Part shown: piece after piece, positions 9,701 through 18,641 of the stretch
How positions within the stretch are numbered: position 1 is the stretch's first letter
Layout of the letters: every line of letters starts with the position of its first letter
Assembly (NCBI RefSeq): GCF_002305875.1
Contig: NZ_CP022098.1
Span: 6,758,001 to 6,822,000, forward strand
DNA length: 64,000 nucleotides
Source of the DNA: Cystobacter fuscus
Lineage (GTDB): Bacteria > Myxococcota > Myxococcia > Myxococcales > Myxococcaceae
Direction of reading: 5' to 3'
Position numbers and translations under genes: made by a program
Notes under the pieces: model-generated
Databases searched by the model: none
Told to the model about the DNA's origin: nothing
What the model saw: the letters and a program-made list of their open reading frames with translations, nothing else

Positions 9701-12072
9701 ACATTGCCGCTCTGCAGCTCGCACGCCGCGCGCTCGAGCCTCACCTTGAAGGCCAGCGAGCCATCCGTCTCCCAGGGCTCTCCGGGGATGAGCGCGAACG
9801 CCTTGGTGAAGTAGATGATGGCGGGACGATGCGCGATGGCGGCCTTGGCCTTCAGGCCCGCCTCCGCGTTCAGCCGCGCCAGGCGGTGGCGCTCCGCGGA
9901 ATCCTGGATGAGCTCCGCCCCGGCGTTGAGCTGGCTCACCACGTCGAAGAGCTGCTCCCGGAGCGCCTCGGGGGTGAGGCTGGCCAGCATCGCCCGGCCG
10001 ATGCGCAGGTGGATGGCCTTCTGCTCCTCCTCGGAGATGAGGGCATGGGCCGCCTGGTGGATGCGATCATGAAGGAAGCGGTACTGCTCCGGGCCGCCGC
10101 GCATCAACAGGCCCTCCTGGAGCGCGGGCCCGAGTCCCTGCTCCACCTCGCCCACGTCTTCCTGTCCGGAGAGGGTGCTCAACATCGACAGGGAGAAGAC
10201 ATGGCCCACGCACGCCGCCAGGCTCAGCAGGCGTTGGACCGACGCGGGCAACTGGCGCAGCTTGCCCACCAGGAAGTCGACGACGTTGTCCGAGTAGCCC
10301 ATGGTCTGGACACGCTCGGCGTCCCAATTCCACCCGCCCTCGGACGTGCGGACCAGCAGCCCGTCGCGGTCCAGCGTCAGCATGAGCTGATTGAGGAAGA
10401 ACGGGTTGCCGCCCGTCTTCTCGCGCACCATCGCCGACAGCGGGGTGACGAGCTCCGGCCCCGCCCCCGGCAGGGCATCCGCGACGAGCTGTCGCACCTG
10501 CTCCAGGCTCAGCGGCTCGAGCTGGAGATCGGTCACCCGGGCGCCTGACTTGCGGACCGCCGCCAACGTCAGCATCAGCGGGTGCTCGGGGCTGACCTCG
10601 TTGTCCCGGTAGGCGCCCAGCAGCAGCAGCGGGGGTGTCTCCGAGTGGGTGAGCAGGTGTTGGAGCAGCTGGAGGCTGGCCAGGTCCGCCCACTGCAAGT
10701 CATCCAGGAACAGCACCAGGGGTTGCTCCGGCGTGGCGAAGACGCCGAGGAACTGAAGGAACACCTGGTTGAAGCGGCTGCGTGACTCGGTGGGCGGCAG
10801 CTCCTCGACTGGCGGCTGTCTGCCCGCGACGAGCTCCAGTTGGGGGACGATGTCCACCAGGAGCTGGCCCTGGTCCCCCCAGGCCGCCTGGAGGCGCTCA
10901 CGCCAGCGGGCCAGCTCCTCGTCGCTGCCGGCCAGCAGCTGCTGCACGAGCCCGCGGAGCGCCTGGGCCAGCGTCGCGTAGGGGATGTCGCGCTGGAACT
11001 GCTCGAACTTGCCGCTCAGGAAGAACCCACGCCGCTGCACCACCGGCTTGTGCAGCTCCTGCACCAGCGAGGACTTGCCGATGCCGGAGTAGCCACGCAC
11101 CAGCATGAGCTCCGCCTGCCCTCCGCGCAGCACCCGCTCGAATCCACCCAGCAGCGTGGAGACCTGGGCCTCGCGTCCATAGAGCCCCTGCGGCAGATGG
11201 AATTGCCGGGGGATGTCCCGGGTGCCCAACGGGAAGGGCTCGAGCGCGCCCTGGCGCAGCCCCTCGCGACACCGATCCAGATCGGCCCAGAGTCCCTCGG
11301 CGCTCTGGTAGCGCTCCTCGGCCGTCTTGGCCAACAGCTTGAGCACGATGGCCGAGACCGCCGGAGGAATGGAGGGCAGCAGCTCGTGGGGTGGCCTGGG
11401 GCGCTGCGTCATGTGGGCGTGGAACCACTCGAGCGCGTCACGTCCCTGGAAGGGACGGCTGCCGGTGAGCAACTCGTAGAGCGTCACGCCCAGCGAGTAG
11501 AAGTCCGTGCGGTAGTCCACCTGGCGGTTCATCCGCCCGGTCTGCTCGGGCGACATGTATGCCAGCGTCCCCTCGATGAGGGGAACGGGAACCGCCTCCA
11601 GGTGCTCGGCCCGCTGGAGCGAGGCCCCTCCGAAGTCGACGAAGCGCAGGCGTCCAGTCGGCTCGATGATGATGTTGCCGGGCTTGATGTCCTTGTGGAT
11701 GACGCCGTGACGGTGGATCTCCCCGAGGTTGGAAGCCAGGGCGAGGGCGAAGTCGAGGAAGCGCGGCAGCGCCATGGGCTGGCCCACGAAGTCAGACAGG
11801 GGCTCGCCCTGGACCTTCTCCATCAGGAGCACGGGGCGATCGAGCACCTGCTCGTGGGAGTAGGGATGGACCACACCGCTCACGGTCCGCAGCCGCTGCA
11901 GGATGCCGAACTCGCGGCGATAGCGCTCGCGCTCGCGTGGGCCCGAGGACGACACGGCGGGCGTCTTGATGATGACCGGCAGGCCATCGGACTCACGCTC
12001 GGCCTGGTAGAGCACGTTCAAGCCCGTGGAGCGAATCGTGCTGAGAATCTTGTAACCTGGAATGTCGAACAT
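6784..12072 (-). CDS. Giant hybrid Ser/Thr kinase, AAA ATPase, GAF and histidine kinase
   Basis: 1762-aa signalling protein. Order: Ser/Thr kinase domain (residues about 1-265; HKDIKPGN catalytic loop in place of HRD, then DFGGA); AAA/NACHT-like ATPase (Walker A GYSGIGKSS near 331, Walker B LFLDDLQWAD); a long TPR-like helical region; a GAF domain near 1290-1430; a coiled coil; a DHp helix with phospho-acceptor H1503 (VLHNVGNVL); and HATPase_c with NLLSNARNAL and the GHGFGLHSS lid. This trifunctional architecture is widespread in myxobacteria. ATG 12072 matches the MFDIPGYKIL start also seen in the truncated relative at 59121-59615; the open frame runs 27 codons further without homology. No response regulator gene is adjacent. 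The inducing signal is unknown. Confidence 0.9.
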   Translation of the reverse strand: MFDIPGYKILSTIRSTGLNVLYQAERESDGLPVIIKTPAVSSSGPRERERYRREFGILQRLRTVSGVVHPYSHEQVLDRPVLLMEKVQGEPLSDFVGQPMALPRFLDFALALASNLGEIHRHGVIHKDIKPGNIIIEPTGRLRFVDFGGASLQRAEHLEAVPVPLIEGTLAYMSPEQTGRMNRQVDYRTDFYSLGVTLYELLTGSRPFQGRDALEWFHAHMTQRPRPPHELLPSIPPAVSAIVLKLLAKTAEERYQSAEGLWADLDRCREGLRQGALEPFPLGTRDIPRQFHLPQGLYGREAQVSTLLGGFERVLRGGQAELMLVRGYSGIGKSSLVQELHKPVVQRRGFFLSGKFEQFQRDIPYATLAQALRGLVQQLLAGSDEELARWRERLQAAWGDQGQLLVDIVPQLELVAGRQPPVEELPPTESRSRFNQVFLQFLGVFATPEQPLVLFLDDLQWADLASLQLLQHLLTHSETPPLLLLGAYRDNEVSPEHPLMLTLAAVRKSGARVTDLQLEPLSLEQVRQLVADALPGAGPELVTPLSAMVREKTGGNPFFLNQLMLTLDRDGLLVRTSEGGWNWDAERVQTMGYSDNVVDFLVGKLRQLPASVQRLLSLAACVGHVFSLSMLSTLSGQEDVGEVEQGLGPALQEGLLMRGGPEQYRFLHDRIHQAAHALISEEEQKAIHLRIGRAMLASLTPEALREQLFDVVSQLNAGAELIQDSAERHRLARLNAEAGLKAKAAIAHRPAIIYFTKAFALIPGEPWETDGSLAFKVRLERAACELQSGNVAEASRLAEELPPRARTLADMVAACHVRNDIFVGTGRIQEACACMLECLALLGIEIPAQPSQEEAAEAYAEVWALLGTRPIASLIDLPPMVDPDVKMKMIALCSLFAPAYFTNIHLLVIVLSRMVVLSLRHGFTESSVPGFSWLGVVAGPFFKQYREGYALGMLAREFVERYNLSHRRSNVLYSLQYISYWSQPFSVTQEITLGAFHHSVQTREILTACYSIMSIILNRIVMGNNLDDVYQDSVVRADFARKAGNVDAQDILRVYQRYVQQLRGNSLSFDTLSGEGFDEKAFEANLTSTRMSAIRSAYFITRLRSRYMCGAYAEALASADQAVGVLWVLKISINMLDFHLFRALSLAACCEEQGAEAREKSLAEIRQHHAQLVEWVESCPETFRAPERMVFAELTRLTDPTDAANRVYEEALRAARENGFIHYVGMAAELAANFWRARQSPTLALAFAREARTAYLHWGARGKVQQMDARWPGLAPPVRTGAEDITSSTDSTQIDALTVVKAQQAISREIVLERLAATLMQVAIENAGAQRGALLLPGGDTLSVAAVSGAAPDGAVQQLPWTLIAYVKRTQEHVRIDDATQPHPFSTDEYLRCGTVRSVLCLPLMRQEVFAGVLYLENNLATNAFGPARIALLSHIASQAAISLENARLYEDIQKGEAALRRANDELEQRVEDRTRELKEAQARLVDTAREVGMTEVASNVLHNVGNVLTSAVINVELMRRSVGSSRVGRVKQASALLLDNRDDLVDFLTRDPRGVQLPDYLASLSAELLREQEKLMGDVETMARHIEHIRAIVQVQQTYAKTSVLEVECDLAQLIDDALRIQMGSLKRHGVSIIREVAVLPKVQVDKHKVLQILINLLSNARNALDVLPEDQRVLHVRLSSDGAVARIQVVDNGMGIAPGVREKLFSHGFTTRKDGHGFGLHSSVLAAQLMGGRLRLDSEGPGRGATATLELPLRREAAAS

Positions 12073-12356
12073 CGTGGCTCGGTCTACGTGCCGCCCCCTC
12101 CAGTGAGGAGCGTACAACCTAACCCTCCCCTCCAGAAACCACACCCACGGCATCCACTACCTGCTCGCTGAGTCCGCCCCGGAGGCATGCGGTCCCCCGT
12201 GTGTCAGGCGAGGAGCGTTCCAGTGTGGCCATGGGCTCCCTTCATGGAAGGCGGCCTGGACGGAAGACATTCCGCGCGGCATCACGAAACGCGCAAGCCC
12301 CCTCCACCCAACCGAACCAGGGCGAGCGGCATGGCGCTTCGTTGGAGGAGACACCC

Positions 12357-12812
12357 ATGGCGGCCAGGAAGAAGCGACAGGCGGAGCGGGGTAAGCCAGT
12401 ACGCCGGGCGGCCGGTGCCGGGGCGCACCGCGTCCCACCGCTCGAGTACGATCCGTTCACCCCGGGTCTCGATCATCCGGAGTGGGTGCGTCAGGGGTTT
12501 CCCACCTACGTCGAGCACGAGCACGAAAGCCTCGCGCGCAGCGTGCGCACGCTCGAGCACCAGGGGCGAGTCATCTCCATCACCACCACGTACGAGGTAC
12601 GTGTCGAGGGGCGTATCGTCTCCCTGCACATGATGGTGGATGAGGAGGGACGGCTCTGGTCCCACCTGTGCCCCTATCTGACCTTCGCGTCGGCCCTGGA
12701 GCTGGTGCGCCACCTGCTCACGCGCATGCCCCACCTGTTCGAGGCGGCGCCACCCGGTCCACACCCGGAGCATGACCCTTCCGCTCATGAGCACACACAC
12801 GGAGGTGCGTGA
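12357..12812 (+). CDS. Small protein with His-rich C-terminal tail, upstream of tyrosinase
   Basis: 151-aa protein not recognised by family. It starts with a basic stretch (MAARKKRQAERGKPVRR), has a compact beta/alpha centre (RTLEHQGRVISITTTYEVRVEGRIVSLHMMVDEEGRLWSH) split here only by description, and ends with a His-rich tail, HPEHDPSAHEHTHGG. GGAGGAG lies six bases before the ATG. Its stop overlaps the tyrosinase start in a TGATG, so the two are translationally coupled. The position and metal-binding tail recall the helper role of MelC1 (copper chaperone for Streptomyces tyrosinase MelC2), but there is no clear sequence similarity. No signal peptide is seen. The copper-delivery role is inference. 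Confidence 0.65.
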   Translation: MAARKKRQAERGKPVRRAAGAGAHRVPPLEYDPFTPGLDHPEWVRQGFPTYVEHEHESLARSVRTLEHQGRVISITTTYEVRVEGRIVSLHMMVDEEGRLWSHLCPYLTFASALELVRHLLTRMPHLFEAAPPGPHPEHDPSAHEHTHGGA

Positions 12813-13741
12813 TGATTCGCCGGAACATCCTCTCGGACGAGGGCGCCAGGCAGCAGTTCATCGACGGGGTGCTGGCGCTCAAGGATCCGGCGCGCTTCCC
12901 CTGGCCGGGGCAGCCGGGACTCTCCATCTATGACTTCTTCGTGGCGTGGCACCACCAGTCGATGATGCTCTTCACGCCCCCCTCGCAGCGGGATCGCAAC
13001 TCGGCCCACTCGGGCCCCGCCTTCCTGCCGTGGCACCGGTACTTCCTGCTGCGGTTCGAGGGGTACCTCATCGACGCGCTCGGCGCCCCCGACTTCCGGC
13101 TGCCCTACTGGGATTGGTCCACGGATGCGGCGCTCTCGGACCCCAGGCTGTCTCCCATCTGGAGCCAGGACGCCATGGGACGCTTCACCAATCCCGGCCT
13201 CTGGCAGGTCCGCGTCGTCCCCGCGGAGCGCGGCCTCACGCGATTGGCGCAGCCACGGCCGCTCGACCGCTCGCTCGGCGTGCTGGGCGCCACGTTGCCA
13301 TCGCGAGACGCGGTCCGCACCGTCCTCCGCGACCAGATCCTATACGACGCCCCTCCCTACAACAGCTCCTCCTCGGGCTTCCGCAACTACCTGGAGGGAT
13401 GGGAGGGACCGGCGCGGATCCACAATGCCGTGCATGTCTGGATTGGCGGCGACATGGCCGACAGCACCTCGCCCAATGATCCCATGTTCTACCTGCACCA
13501 CGGCAACGTGGACCGCGTCTGGCGCGCGTGGCAGCTCCGCTATCCGAACGCCCCCTACGTCCCTCCGCAGAACGCCTCCAACACCCTGGCCTTCCACCGG
13601 ATCGACGATGCCCTCTACTCGGTGTTCCGCGAGACCACGCCCGTCACCCCGCGCGGTGTGCTCGACCCCCTGGCCCTCGGAGCCCCCTTCGGCGCCACCA
13701 ACCACTACGACTACGACTCGCTCACGGACCTGCAGGGCTGA
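12812..13741 (+). CDS. Tyrosinase-family type-3 copper oxidase
   Basis: 309-aa enzyme with both copper sites. CuA: a WHHQSMM segment near residue 47, then GPAFLPWHRYFLLRFE near residue 70. CuB: HNAVHVWIGGDM, then DPMFYLHHGNVDRVW. Tyrosinases hydroxylate monophenols and oxidise o-diphenols to quinones, giving melanin-like pigments; some members act on catechols or peptide tyrosines. There is no signal peptide, so it is cytoplasmic or carried by a partner. ATG 12812 has GGAGG six bases upstream; GTG 12809 is too close to that site. It is coupled to the His-rich protein upstream. Confidence 0.9.
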   Translation: MIRRNILSDEGARQQFIDGVLALKDPARFPWPGQPGLSIYDFFVAWHHQSMMLFTPPSQRDRNSAHSGPAFLPWHRYFLLRFEGYLIDALGAPDFRLPYWDWSTDAALSDPRLSPIWSQDAMGRFTNPGLWQVRVVPAERGLTRLAQPRPLDRSLGVLGATLPSRDAVRTVLRDQILYDAPPYNSSSSGFRNYLEGWEGPARIHNAVHVWIGGDMADSTSPNDPMFYLHHGNVDRVWRAWQLRYPNAPYVPPQNASNTLAFHRIDDALYSVFRETTPVTPRGVLDPLALGAPFGATNHYDYDSLTDLQG

Positions 13742-13792
13742 AGGCACGAGGGACACCCCTCGCGCTTGACAGGCCCGTGGCACGAGCGAAGC

Positions 13793-14950
13793 ATGGGCCT
13801 CTCTTCATCCGGCGTGGGGGAAGGCCCGACGGTGTCCTCGATTCAGCGACGCAGGGGGGTGTACTGGGGCGTCCTGCTGCTCCTCGTGGGGGCAATGGCC
13901 TGCTCCCGGCCGGAGCCTCGGCCCCTCGTTCACGAGGCCTACGTCTGGCAGCGCGACTGGAGCCCGGCGTTGAGCCAGGCGCTCACGGACGCCCCCCGGG
14001 AACTGGGAACGCTCCGGGTGCTGGCGCGCGAGCGCTCGGGAACCCAACGCGCCCCCGTGGACATCGCGGTGGATGTGGACGCCCTGGCCCGCTCGGGCCG
14101 CGAGGTGGTCGCGGTGATGCGCGTGGAGGGCACGGCGCCGCTGGAGGGGGTGTCCCTTCAGGAGGTGGCCGTGCTCGCCCGGGCCTGGCGTGCGCGGGGC
14201 GTGCGCGTGCGCGGCATCGAAATCGATCATGACTGCGCCACCGCGGCCCTCGCCGGGTACGCGGACTGGCTCGAGCGCGAGCGGGTGGTGCTCGGAAACG
14301 AGCTGTCGCTGTCCATCACGGCGCTGCCCACGTGGAGCGGCTCATCTGCCCTGCCCCGGCTCGCCTCCCTGCCCGACGACGTCGTGCTCCAGGTGCACGC
14401 GGTGCGCGCGCCCACGCTCTTCACCGCCGAGCAGGCCCGGGGCTTCGTCGAGGCCTGGGCGCGGGTGACGGACCGGCCCTTCCAGGTGGCGCTGCCCACC
14501 TACCGCGTGCGGCTGCGCGACGGCACGCCCCTGTCCGCGGAGCCTCGCGAGGTGGCCCGCTTCCTCGCCGCGCTGCGGGAGCGGCCCGTGGCGGGAGTCT
14601 CGGGCCTCGTCTGGTTCCGGCTCGGTCACCAGGGAGATACCGAGGCCTGGAGCCTGCCCACGCTCACCGCGGTGGTGCGCGGCGAGCCGCTCGCTCCCCG
14701 TTTCCTGCCGCGTCTGGTGGATGCCGGGGGCGGCACGCTGGACATCGTCCTCGAGAACACGGGCCACGTGGATGCCGAGGCCCCCACGCGGCTCTCCCTT
14801 TCCGGCAGGCTCGAGGTGCTCGACGGCGTGGCGGGTTACTCCGCGCGAGGCACCTCGCTCGTGGCTCGCACGCCTCCCCGCCTGCGCGCCGGCGAGCACC
14901 GCGTCATCGGCTTCGTTCGGGGATCCGAGGTGGCTCTTGCTCTTCCGTGA
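13793..14950 (+). CDS. DUF3142-type predicted lipoprotein
   Basis: About 385 aa. A hydrophobic segment ends at a lipobox-like LLVGAMACS. The protein then resembles DUF3142, which opens with YVWQRDWSPAL and contains a GIEIDHDCA motif reminiscent of TIM-barrel glycoside hydrolases. The C-terminal 100 residues look like an added beta-sandwich. The start is uncertain: ATG 13793 is listed, while GTG 13832 would give a tighter signal peptide. The next gene overlaps its 3' end, so they form an operon. Function is unknown; a surface or periplasmic carbohydrate-related role is only a guess from the fold hint. Confidence 0.7.
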   Translation: MGLSSSGVGEGPTVSSIQRRRGVYWGVLLLLVGAMACSRPEPRPLVHEAYVWQRDWSPALSQALTDAPRELGTLRVLARERSGTQRAPVDIAVDVDALARSGREVVAVMRVEGTAPLEGVSLQEVAVLARAWRARGVRVRGIEIDHDCATAALAGYADWLERERVVLGNELSLSITALPTWSGSSALPRLASLPDDVVLQVHAVRAPTLFTAEQARGFVEAWARVTDRPFQVALPTYRVRLRDGTPLSAEPREVARFLAALRERPVAGVSGLVWFRLGHQGDTEAWSLPTLTAVVRGEPLAPRFLPRLVDAGGGTLDIVLENTGHVDAEAPTRLSLSGRLEVLDGVAGYSARGTSLVARTPPRLRAGEHRVIGFVRGSEVALALP

Positions 14951-16967
14951 GGCGTTGGTCTGTCTGTCCGTATTGGGAGCGTTGACCCTGCCCATCCGCC
15001 CGGCACGGGCATGTGGCCCCCTGTTCCCGCCCTACTTCCTGGAGGACCGGGCCGGAACGCTGTCGGTGTTGCCGTCCGGTGCCTTCTTGATCGAGGCCGG
15101 CCGGCTGGTGCCAAGGCCTCCGGACGCCTTCCAGGTGGTGGAGTCCCAGGAGCCGGAGGGCGCCCGCGTGGGAGGCGGCACCGAGGAGACGGCGCTGTAC
15201 GAGGCCGGTGCCCGAGCCTTCCACGCCGGGAAGTGGGACGAGGCCCGCGAGCGCTTCCAGGACGTGCTCGCCCTGCCCCCGGAGCAGCGCCGCCGCTTCT
15301 CCACCTTCGCCGCCTTCATGTTGGGGCGCATGGCGGAGTCGGCCCCGGAGGCCCACGAGCACTTCGTCGCGGTGCGCGCGCTGGTGCGCGAGGGCTTCGA
15401 GGATCCGCTGGGCCTGGCGGTGGCGAGCCTGGGCGAGGAGGCCCGGCGACACCTGGGCGAGGATGACGCGGCGGCGGTCCGCCTCTACGCGGAGCAGGCG
15501 GCCCATGGCAGCGCGTCGGGCACGACCTCCCTGCTGTTCGTGGCCCGGGCACTCACCCAGGAGGTGACCCGGTTGCGGCGGGCCCTGCACGAGCCCGTGG
15601 TGCAGCGGCTGCTCACCACCTACGCCTGGACCCGGGGTCACGAGGAGATCTGGGCGGAGGACGGGACGACGAGCCACCCACCCGCCCTGGCTCCACTCCT
15701 GGAGGAACTCGCGGCCGTGCCCACGCTGTCGGGCGCGGATCGGCTGGCGGCAACCGCCTGGGGCGAGGGCCGCTTCGATCTGGCCGAGCGCTTCGCCGGA
15801 CGGGAGCGTACCCCGCTCGACGCCTGGGTACGGGCGAAGCTGGCGCTGCGCCGGGGTGACCGGATGGCGGCGGACCAGGGGCTCGCCGAGGCCCGGGAAG
15901 GCTTCCCGTATGAAGAAGACTGGGTGGGAGACCCGTACCGGTACCCGCTGCGGCCCCGGGTGAGGGTGGACGTGGAGCGTGTGTTGCTCGCGTTGCTGCG
16001 CGATGACTTCTCGGGGGCGGCCGAGCACGCGCTGAGCAGCTGCTCCTGGCCGGACCTCGCCTATGTGGCCGAGCGCGTGTTGTCGGTCGAGGAGTTGCAG
16101 CGCCTGGTCGCGACACACGCCTCGGATCCGAAACTCCAATGCCAACCCGAGTCCACCTTCCGTTGGGACGAGACGCGCGTTCCCCCCAAGCTGAGCGAGC
16201 CATTGCACCTGCTGCTCGCGAGGCGCCTGTTGCGCGAGGGACGGGGCGCGGAGGCCCTGGAACACTTCCGGGGGACGCCGTGGGAGGAGCCCGCGCGCCA
16301 ATACGTGGACGCGCTCGACCGGGCCCGCTCCGCGTGGTGGGACGTGGACAAGGCACGCGCGCTCTACACCGCGGCGCGGCTCGCGCGCACCCCGGGCATG
16401 GAGCTGCTGGGCACCGAGGGTGCGCCCGACTGGAGCTGGGTGGAGGGCAACTATGAGCTGGGCACGTGGGTTCCCAGCCTGGAGCGGCCCGAGGATGCGC
16501 CCCCGGTGCATCCCGAGGTGGTCCCCGCGCCGTTGATCACCCCGGCGGAGCGCGGGCGACTGGACGCGCATGTGCCCCCGCACCTCACGCGCTTCCACTA
16601 CCGCTCGACGGCGGCGGACCTCGCCGAACAGGCCGCGGCGCTGGTGCCCGAGCGAAGTCAGGCCTACGCGGCGCTGCTCTGTCATGCCGCGCGCTTCACC
16701 TCGCGCACCGAGCCGGAGCGGGGCCAACGGCTCTGGTGGACCTATGTGCGAAAGGGCGCGCTCTCTCTCGAGCATCCCATCCCGAGCTTCGGCCAGGAAT
16801 GCCCGGAGCCGGACTTCGAGCGGCTGCGCGACCGCGGGCTCTCGTTCCGGTGGGAGAACCCGCGACCGCGCACGCTGGCGGCGGTGGGTGGCTTCCTGAT
16901 GCCCATGCTGGGCATCGTCCTGCTGCGCCGGAGGAAGCGGAGCCTCCGGAGCCCGGACGGCCGTTAG
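14937..16967 (+). CDS. Exported protein of unknown function, TPR-like, C-terminal anchor
   Basis: About 676 aa and not recognised. The N-terminus has a signal peptide ending ARACGP. Residues about 100-150 and later stretches are helical with TPR-like Ala/Arg/Glu patterns (AGKWDEARERFQDVLAL). The C-terminus has a single hydrophobic segment (LAAVGGFLMPMLGIVLL) followed by RRRKR, resembling a membrane or sorting anchor. The start is probably TTG 14937, which gives the signal peptide a positive residue and overlaps the preceding gene by 14 bp; TTG 14955 is the alternative. Its stop overlaps the stop of the convergent hydrolase gene by three bases. It is probably co-expressed with the DUF3142 lipoprotein. 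Confidence 0.7.
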   Translation: MLFREALVCLSVLGALTLPIRPARACGPLFPPYFLEDRAGTLSVLPSGAFLIEAGRLVPRPPDAFQVVESQEPEGARVGGGTEETALYEAGARAFHAGKWDEARERFQDVLALPPEQRRRFSTFAAFMLGRMAESAPEAHEHFVAVRALVREGFEDPLGLAVASLGEEARRHLGEDDAAAVRLYAEQAAHGSASGTTSLLFVARALTQEVTRLRRALHEPVVQRLLTTYAWTRGHEEIWAEDGTTSHPPALAPLLEELAAVPTLSGADRLAATAWGEGRFDLAERFAGRERTPLDAWVRAKLALRRGDRMAADQGLAEAREGFPYEEDWVGDPYRYPLRPRVRVDVERVLLALLRDDFSGAAEHALSSCSWPDLAYVAERVLSVEELQRLVATHASDPKLQCQPESTFRWDETRVPPKLSEPLHLLLARRLLREGRGAEALEHFRGTPWEEPARQYVDALDRARSAWWDVDKARALYTAARLARTPGMELLGTEGAPDWSWVEGNYELGTWVPSLERPEDAPPVHPEVVPAPLITPAERGRLDAHVPPHLTRFHYRSTAADLAEQAAALVPERSQAYAALLCHAARFTSRTEPERGQRLWWTYVRKGALSLEHPIPSFGQECPEPDFERLRDRGLSFRWENPRPRTLAAVGGFLMPMLGIVLLRRRKRSLRSPDGR

Positions 16968-17767
16968 GCCCGCTCGCGCAGGAATTCCTCCAGCGCGGCG
17001 TTGAGCAGCGCGGGCTCCTCGATGGAGGAGGAATGTCCCCCCCGGGGCAGCTTCACCAATCGAGAGCCCGCGATGGCCGCGTGGATGCGCTCGGCCTTGG
17101 CCGGCACGGTCGCCGTGTCCTCGGCGCCCACCACCACCAGCGTGGGCGTCCGGATGCGTGACAGCTCCTCGTACACGCCCCGCCGGCGGACCACGCCATT
17201 CACCGCGCGCCAGATGTCCCGCCGGTTCGCCATCAGCCGCCGCCGCCACTCGGCCCGCTCCGCCGCTCGCGCGGAATCTTCCAGGAACGTGCGGCCGAAC
17301 ATGATGGGCATCACCCGATCCGCCACCCACCGCATGCCGAACCAGCGCGCGACGAAGTTGAGCGCCTTGTAGCGCGGCACGTTCTCCGCGGGCTCCGGGT
17401 CCGCCGAGGTCTCCATGAGGATGAGCGAGCGCAACAGCTCCGGCCGCCGCACGGCCAGCCGCATCCCCACGAAGCCGCCCATGGACAGGCCCGCGAAGTG
17501 GCAGGGCCCCACGCCCAGCTTCTCGATGAGCGCCACCCCGTCCGCGTACACCGTCTCCATGTCCACGGTGTCCACGCGCCACACGTCGCTCTGGCCCTGG
17601 CCCCGATGATCATAGGTGATGCAGCGGTAGCGGTCCCTCAGCGCCGCCACCTGCTTGTCGAACATCCGGCCACTCCACAGCAGGCCATGACTGAACACGA
17701 GGGGCGCGCCCGGCCCCCCCGTGTCCTCGTAATACAAACGGGTACCATTGACGTCCAACCAGGGCAT
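16964..17767 (-). CDS. Alpha/beta hydrolase
   Basis: 267-aa alpha/beta-hydrolase fold enzyme. Features: oxyanion region FSHGLLWSG, nucleophile elbow GLSMGG with S95, acid in VVVGAEDT, and catalytic His in PRGGHSSSIEEP. The overall pattern is closest to 3-oxoadipate enol-lactonase-like or haloalkane-dehalogenase-like esterases; the true substrate cannot be read from sequence. No signal peptide, so cytoplasmic. It lies 24 bp downstream of the SDR gene on the same strand, so the two are likely co-transcribed and may act on related metabolites. Confidence 0.9.
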   Translation of the reverse strand: MPWLDVNGTRLYYEDTGGPGAPLVFSHGLLWSGRMFDKQVAALRDRYRCITYDHRGQGQSDVWRVDTVDMETVYADGVALIEKLGVGPCHFAGLSMGGFVGMRLAVRRPELLRSLILMETSADPEPAENVPRYKALNFVARWFGMRWVADRVMPIMFGRTFLEDSARAAERAEWRRRLMANRRDIWRAVNGVVRRRGVYEELSRIRTPTLVVVGAEDTATVPAKAERIHAAIAGSRLVKLPRGGHSSSIEEPALLNAALEEFLRERA

Positions 17768-17791
17768 GGTGGGGCTCCAGGAGAAAAGGAC

Positions 17792-18559
17792 TCAGGTCGC
17801 GGTGGTGCCACCGTCCACGACGAACTCCGAGCCGGTCATCATCTTGGACTCGTCCGAGGCGAGGTAGAGCACCGCGTAGGCGATGTCATCCGGCTCACCG
17901 AGCGAGCCGAGGGGAATCTTGCGCGCGAGCTTCGCCCGGCTCGCCTGCGGATCACCCATGGCGGTCGCCAGCTTGTCGACCATGGGGGTCTCGATGAACG
18001 TGGGGTGCACGGAGTTGCAGCGGATGCCATAGCCCTTGTACGCGCAGTGCAGCGCCACCGACTTGCTCAGCAGCCGCACGGCCCCCTTGCTCGAGCTGTA
18101 CGCCGGAAACTCGGCCACGCCGACCAGTCCCGCCACCGAGCTGATGTTGATGATGGAGCCCTTCGCGCCGCACTGGCGCATGGCCCGGATGGCATGCTTG
18201 CACCCCAGGAAGACGCCATCCACGTTCACCGCGTGCACGAAGCGCCACTGCTCCAGGGTCATCGCCTCGATGTCCGCCACGGCGCCCACTCCCGCGTTGT
18301 TCACCAGCACGTCCAGCCGGCCGAACGTGGACAACACCTCGTCCACCACCCGCCCCCAGTCCTCCTCGCTCGTGACATCCAGCTTCCACGCGCGCGCCGA
18401 CTCCCCGATCGCCTGGGCCACTTCCCGGGCCCCTTCTTCATTCCGATCGGTGACGGCCACCCGCGCGCCCTCGCGCGCCAGCATCACCGCCATCGCCTTG
18501 CCCAACCCCGACGCCGCCCCCGTCACCAGCACTGCCTTGCCTTCGACCCGGCCTGCCAT
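17792..18559 (-). CDS. Short-chain dehydrogenase/reductase (SDR)
   Basis: 255-aa classical SDR. TGAASGLG is the dinucleotide-binding glycine motif, with an Asp at the end of strand beta2 (VAVTDRN) favouring NAD(H) over NADP(H). NNAG, an active-site Ser (NISSVAG) and YSSSK (Tyr and Lys) complete the catalytic set. The C-terminus ends GSEFVVDGGT as usual. It resembles 3-oxoacyl-reductase and alicyclic-alcohol dehydrogenase types. It leads a two-gene operon with the alpha/beta hydrolase downstream. The physiological alcohol or ketone is unknown. Confidence 0.92.
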   Translation of the reverse strand: MAGRVEGKAVLVTGAASGLGKAMAVMLAREGARVAVTDRNEEGAREVAQAIGESARAWKLDVTSEEDWGRVVDEVLSTFGRLDVLVNNAGVGAVADIEAMTLEQWRFVHAVNVDGVFLGCKHAIRAMRQCGAKGSIINISSVAGLVGVAEFPAYSSSKGAVRLLSKSVALHCAYKGYGIRCNSVHPTFIETPMVDKLATAMGDPQASRAKLARKIPLGSLGEPDDIAYAVLYLASDESKMMTGSEFVVDGGTTAT

Positions 18560-18641
18560 CGTGTATCTCCTCGCGAATCCGCCGCGCAGCCTAACCCCGC
18601 GGGCGCGTTCTCCCCTATCCTTGTAACCAGGGGAGGCACAC

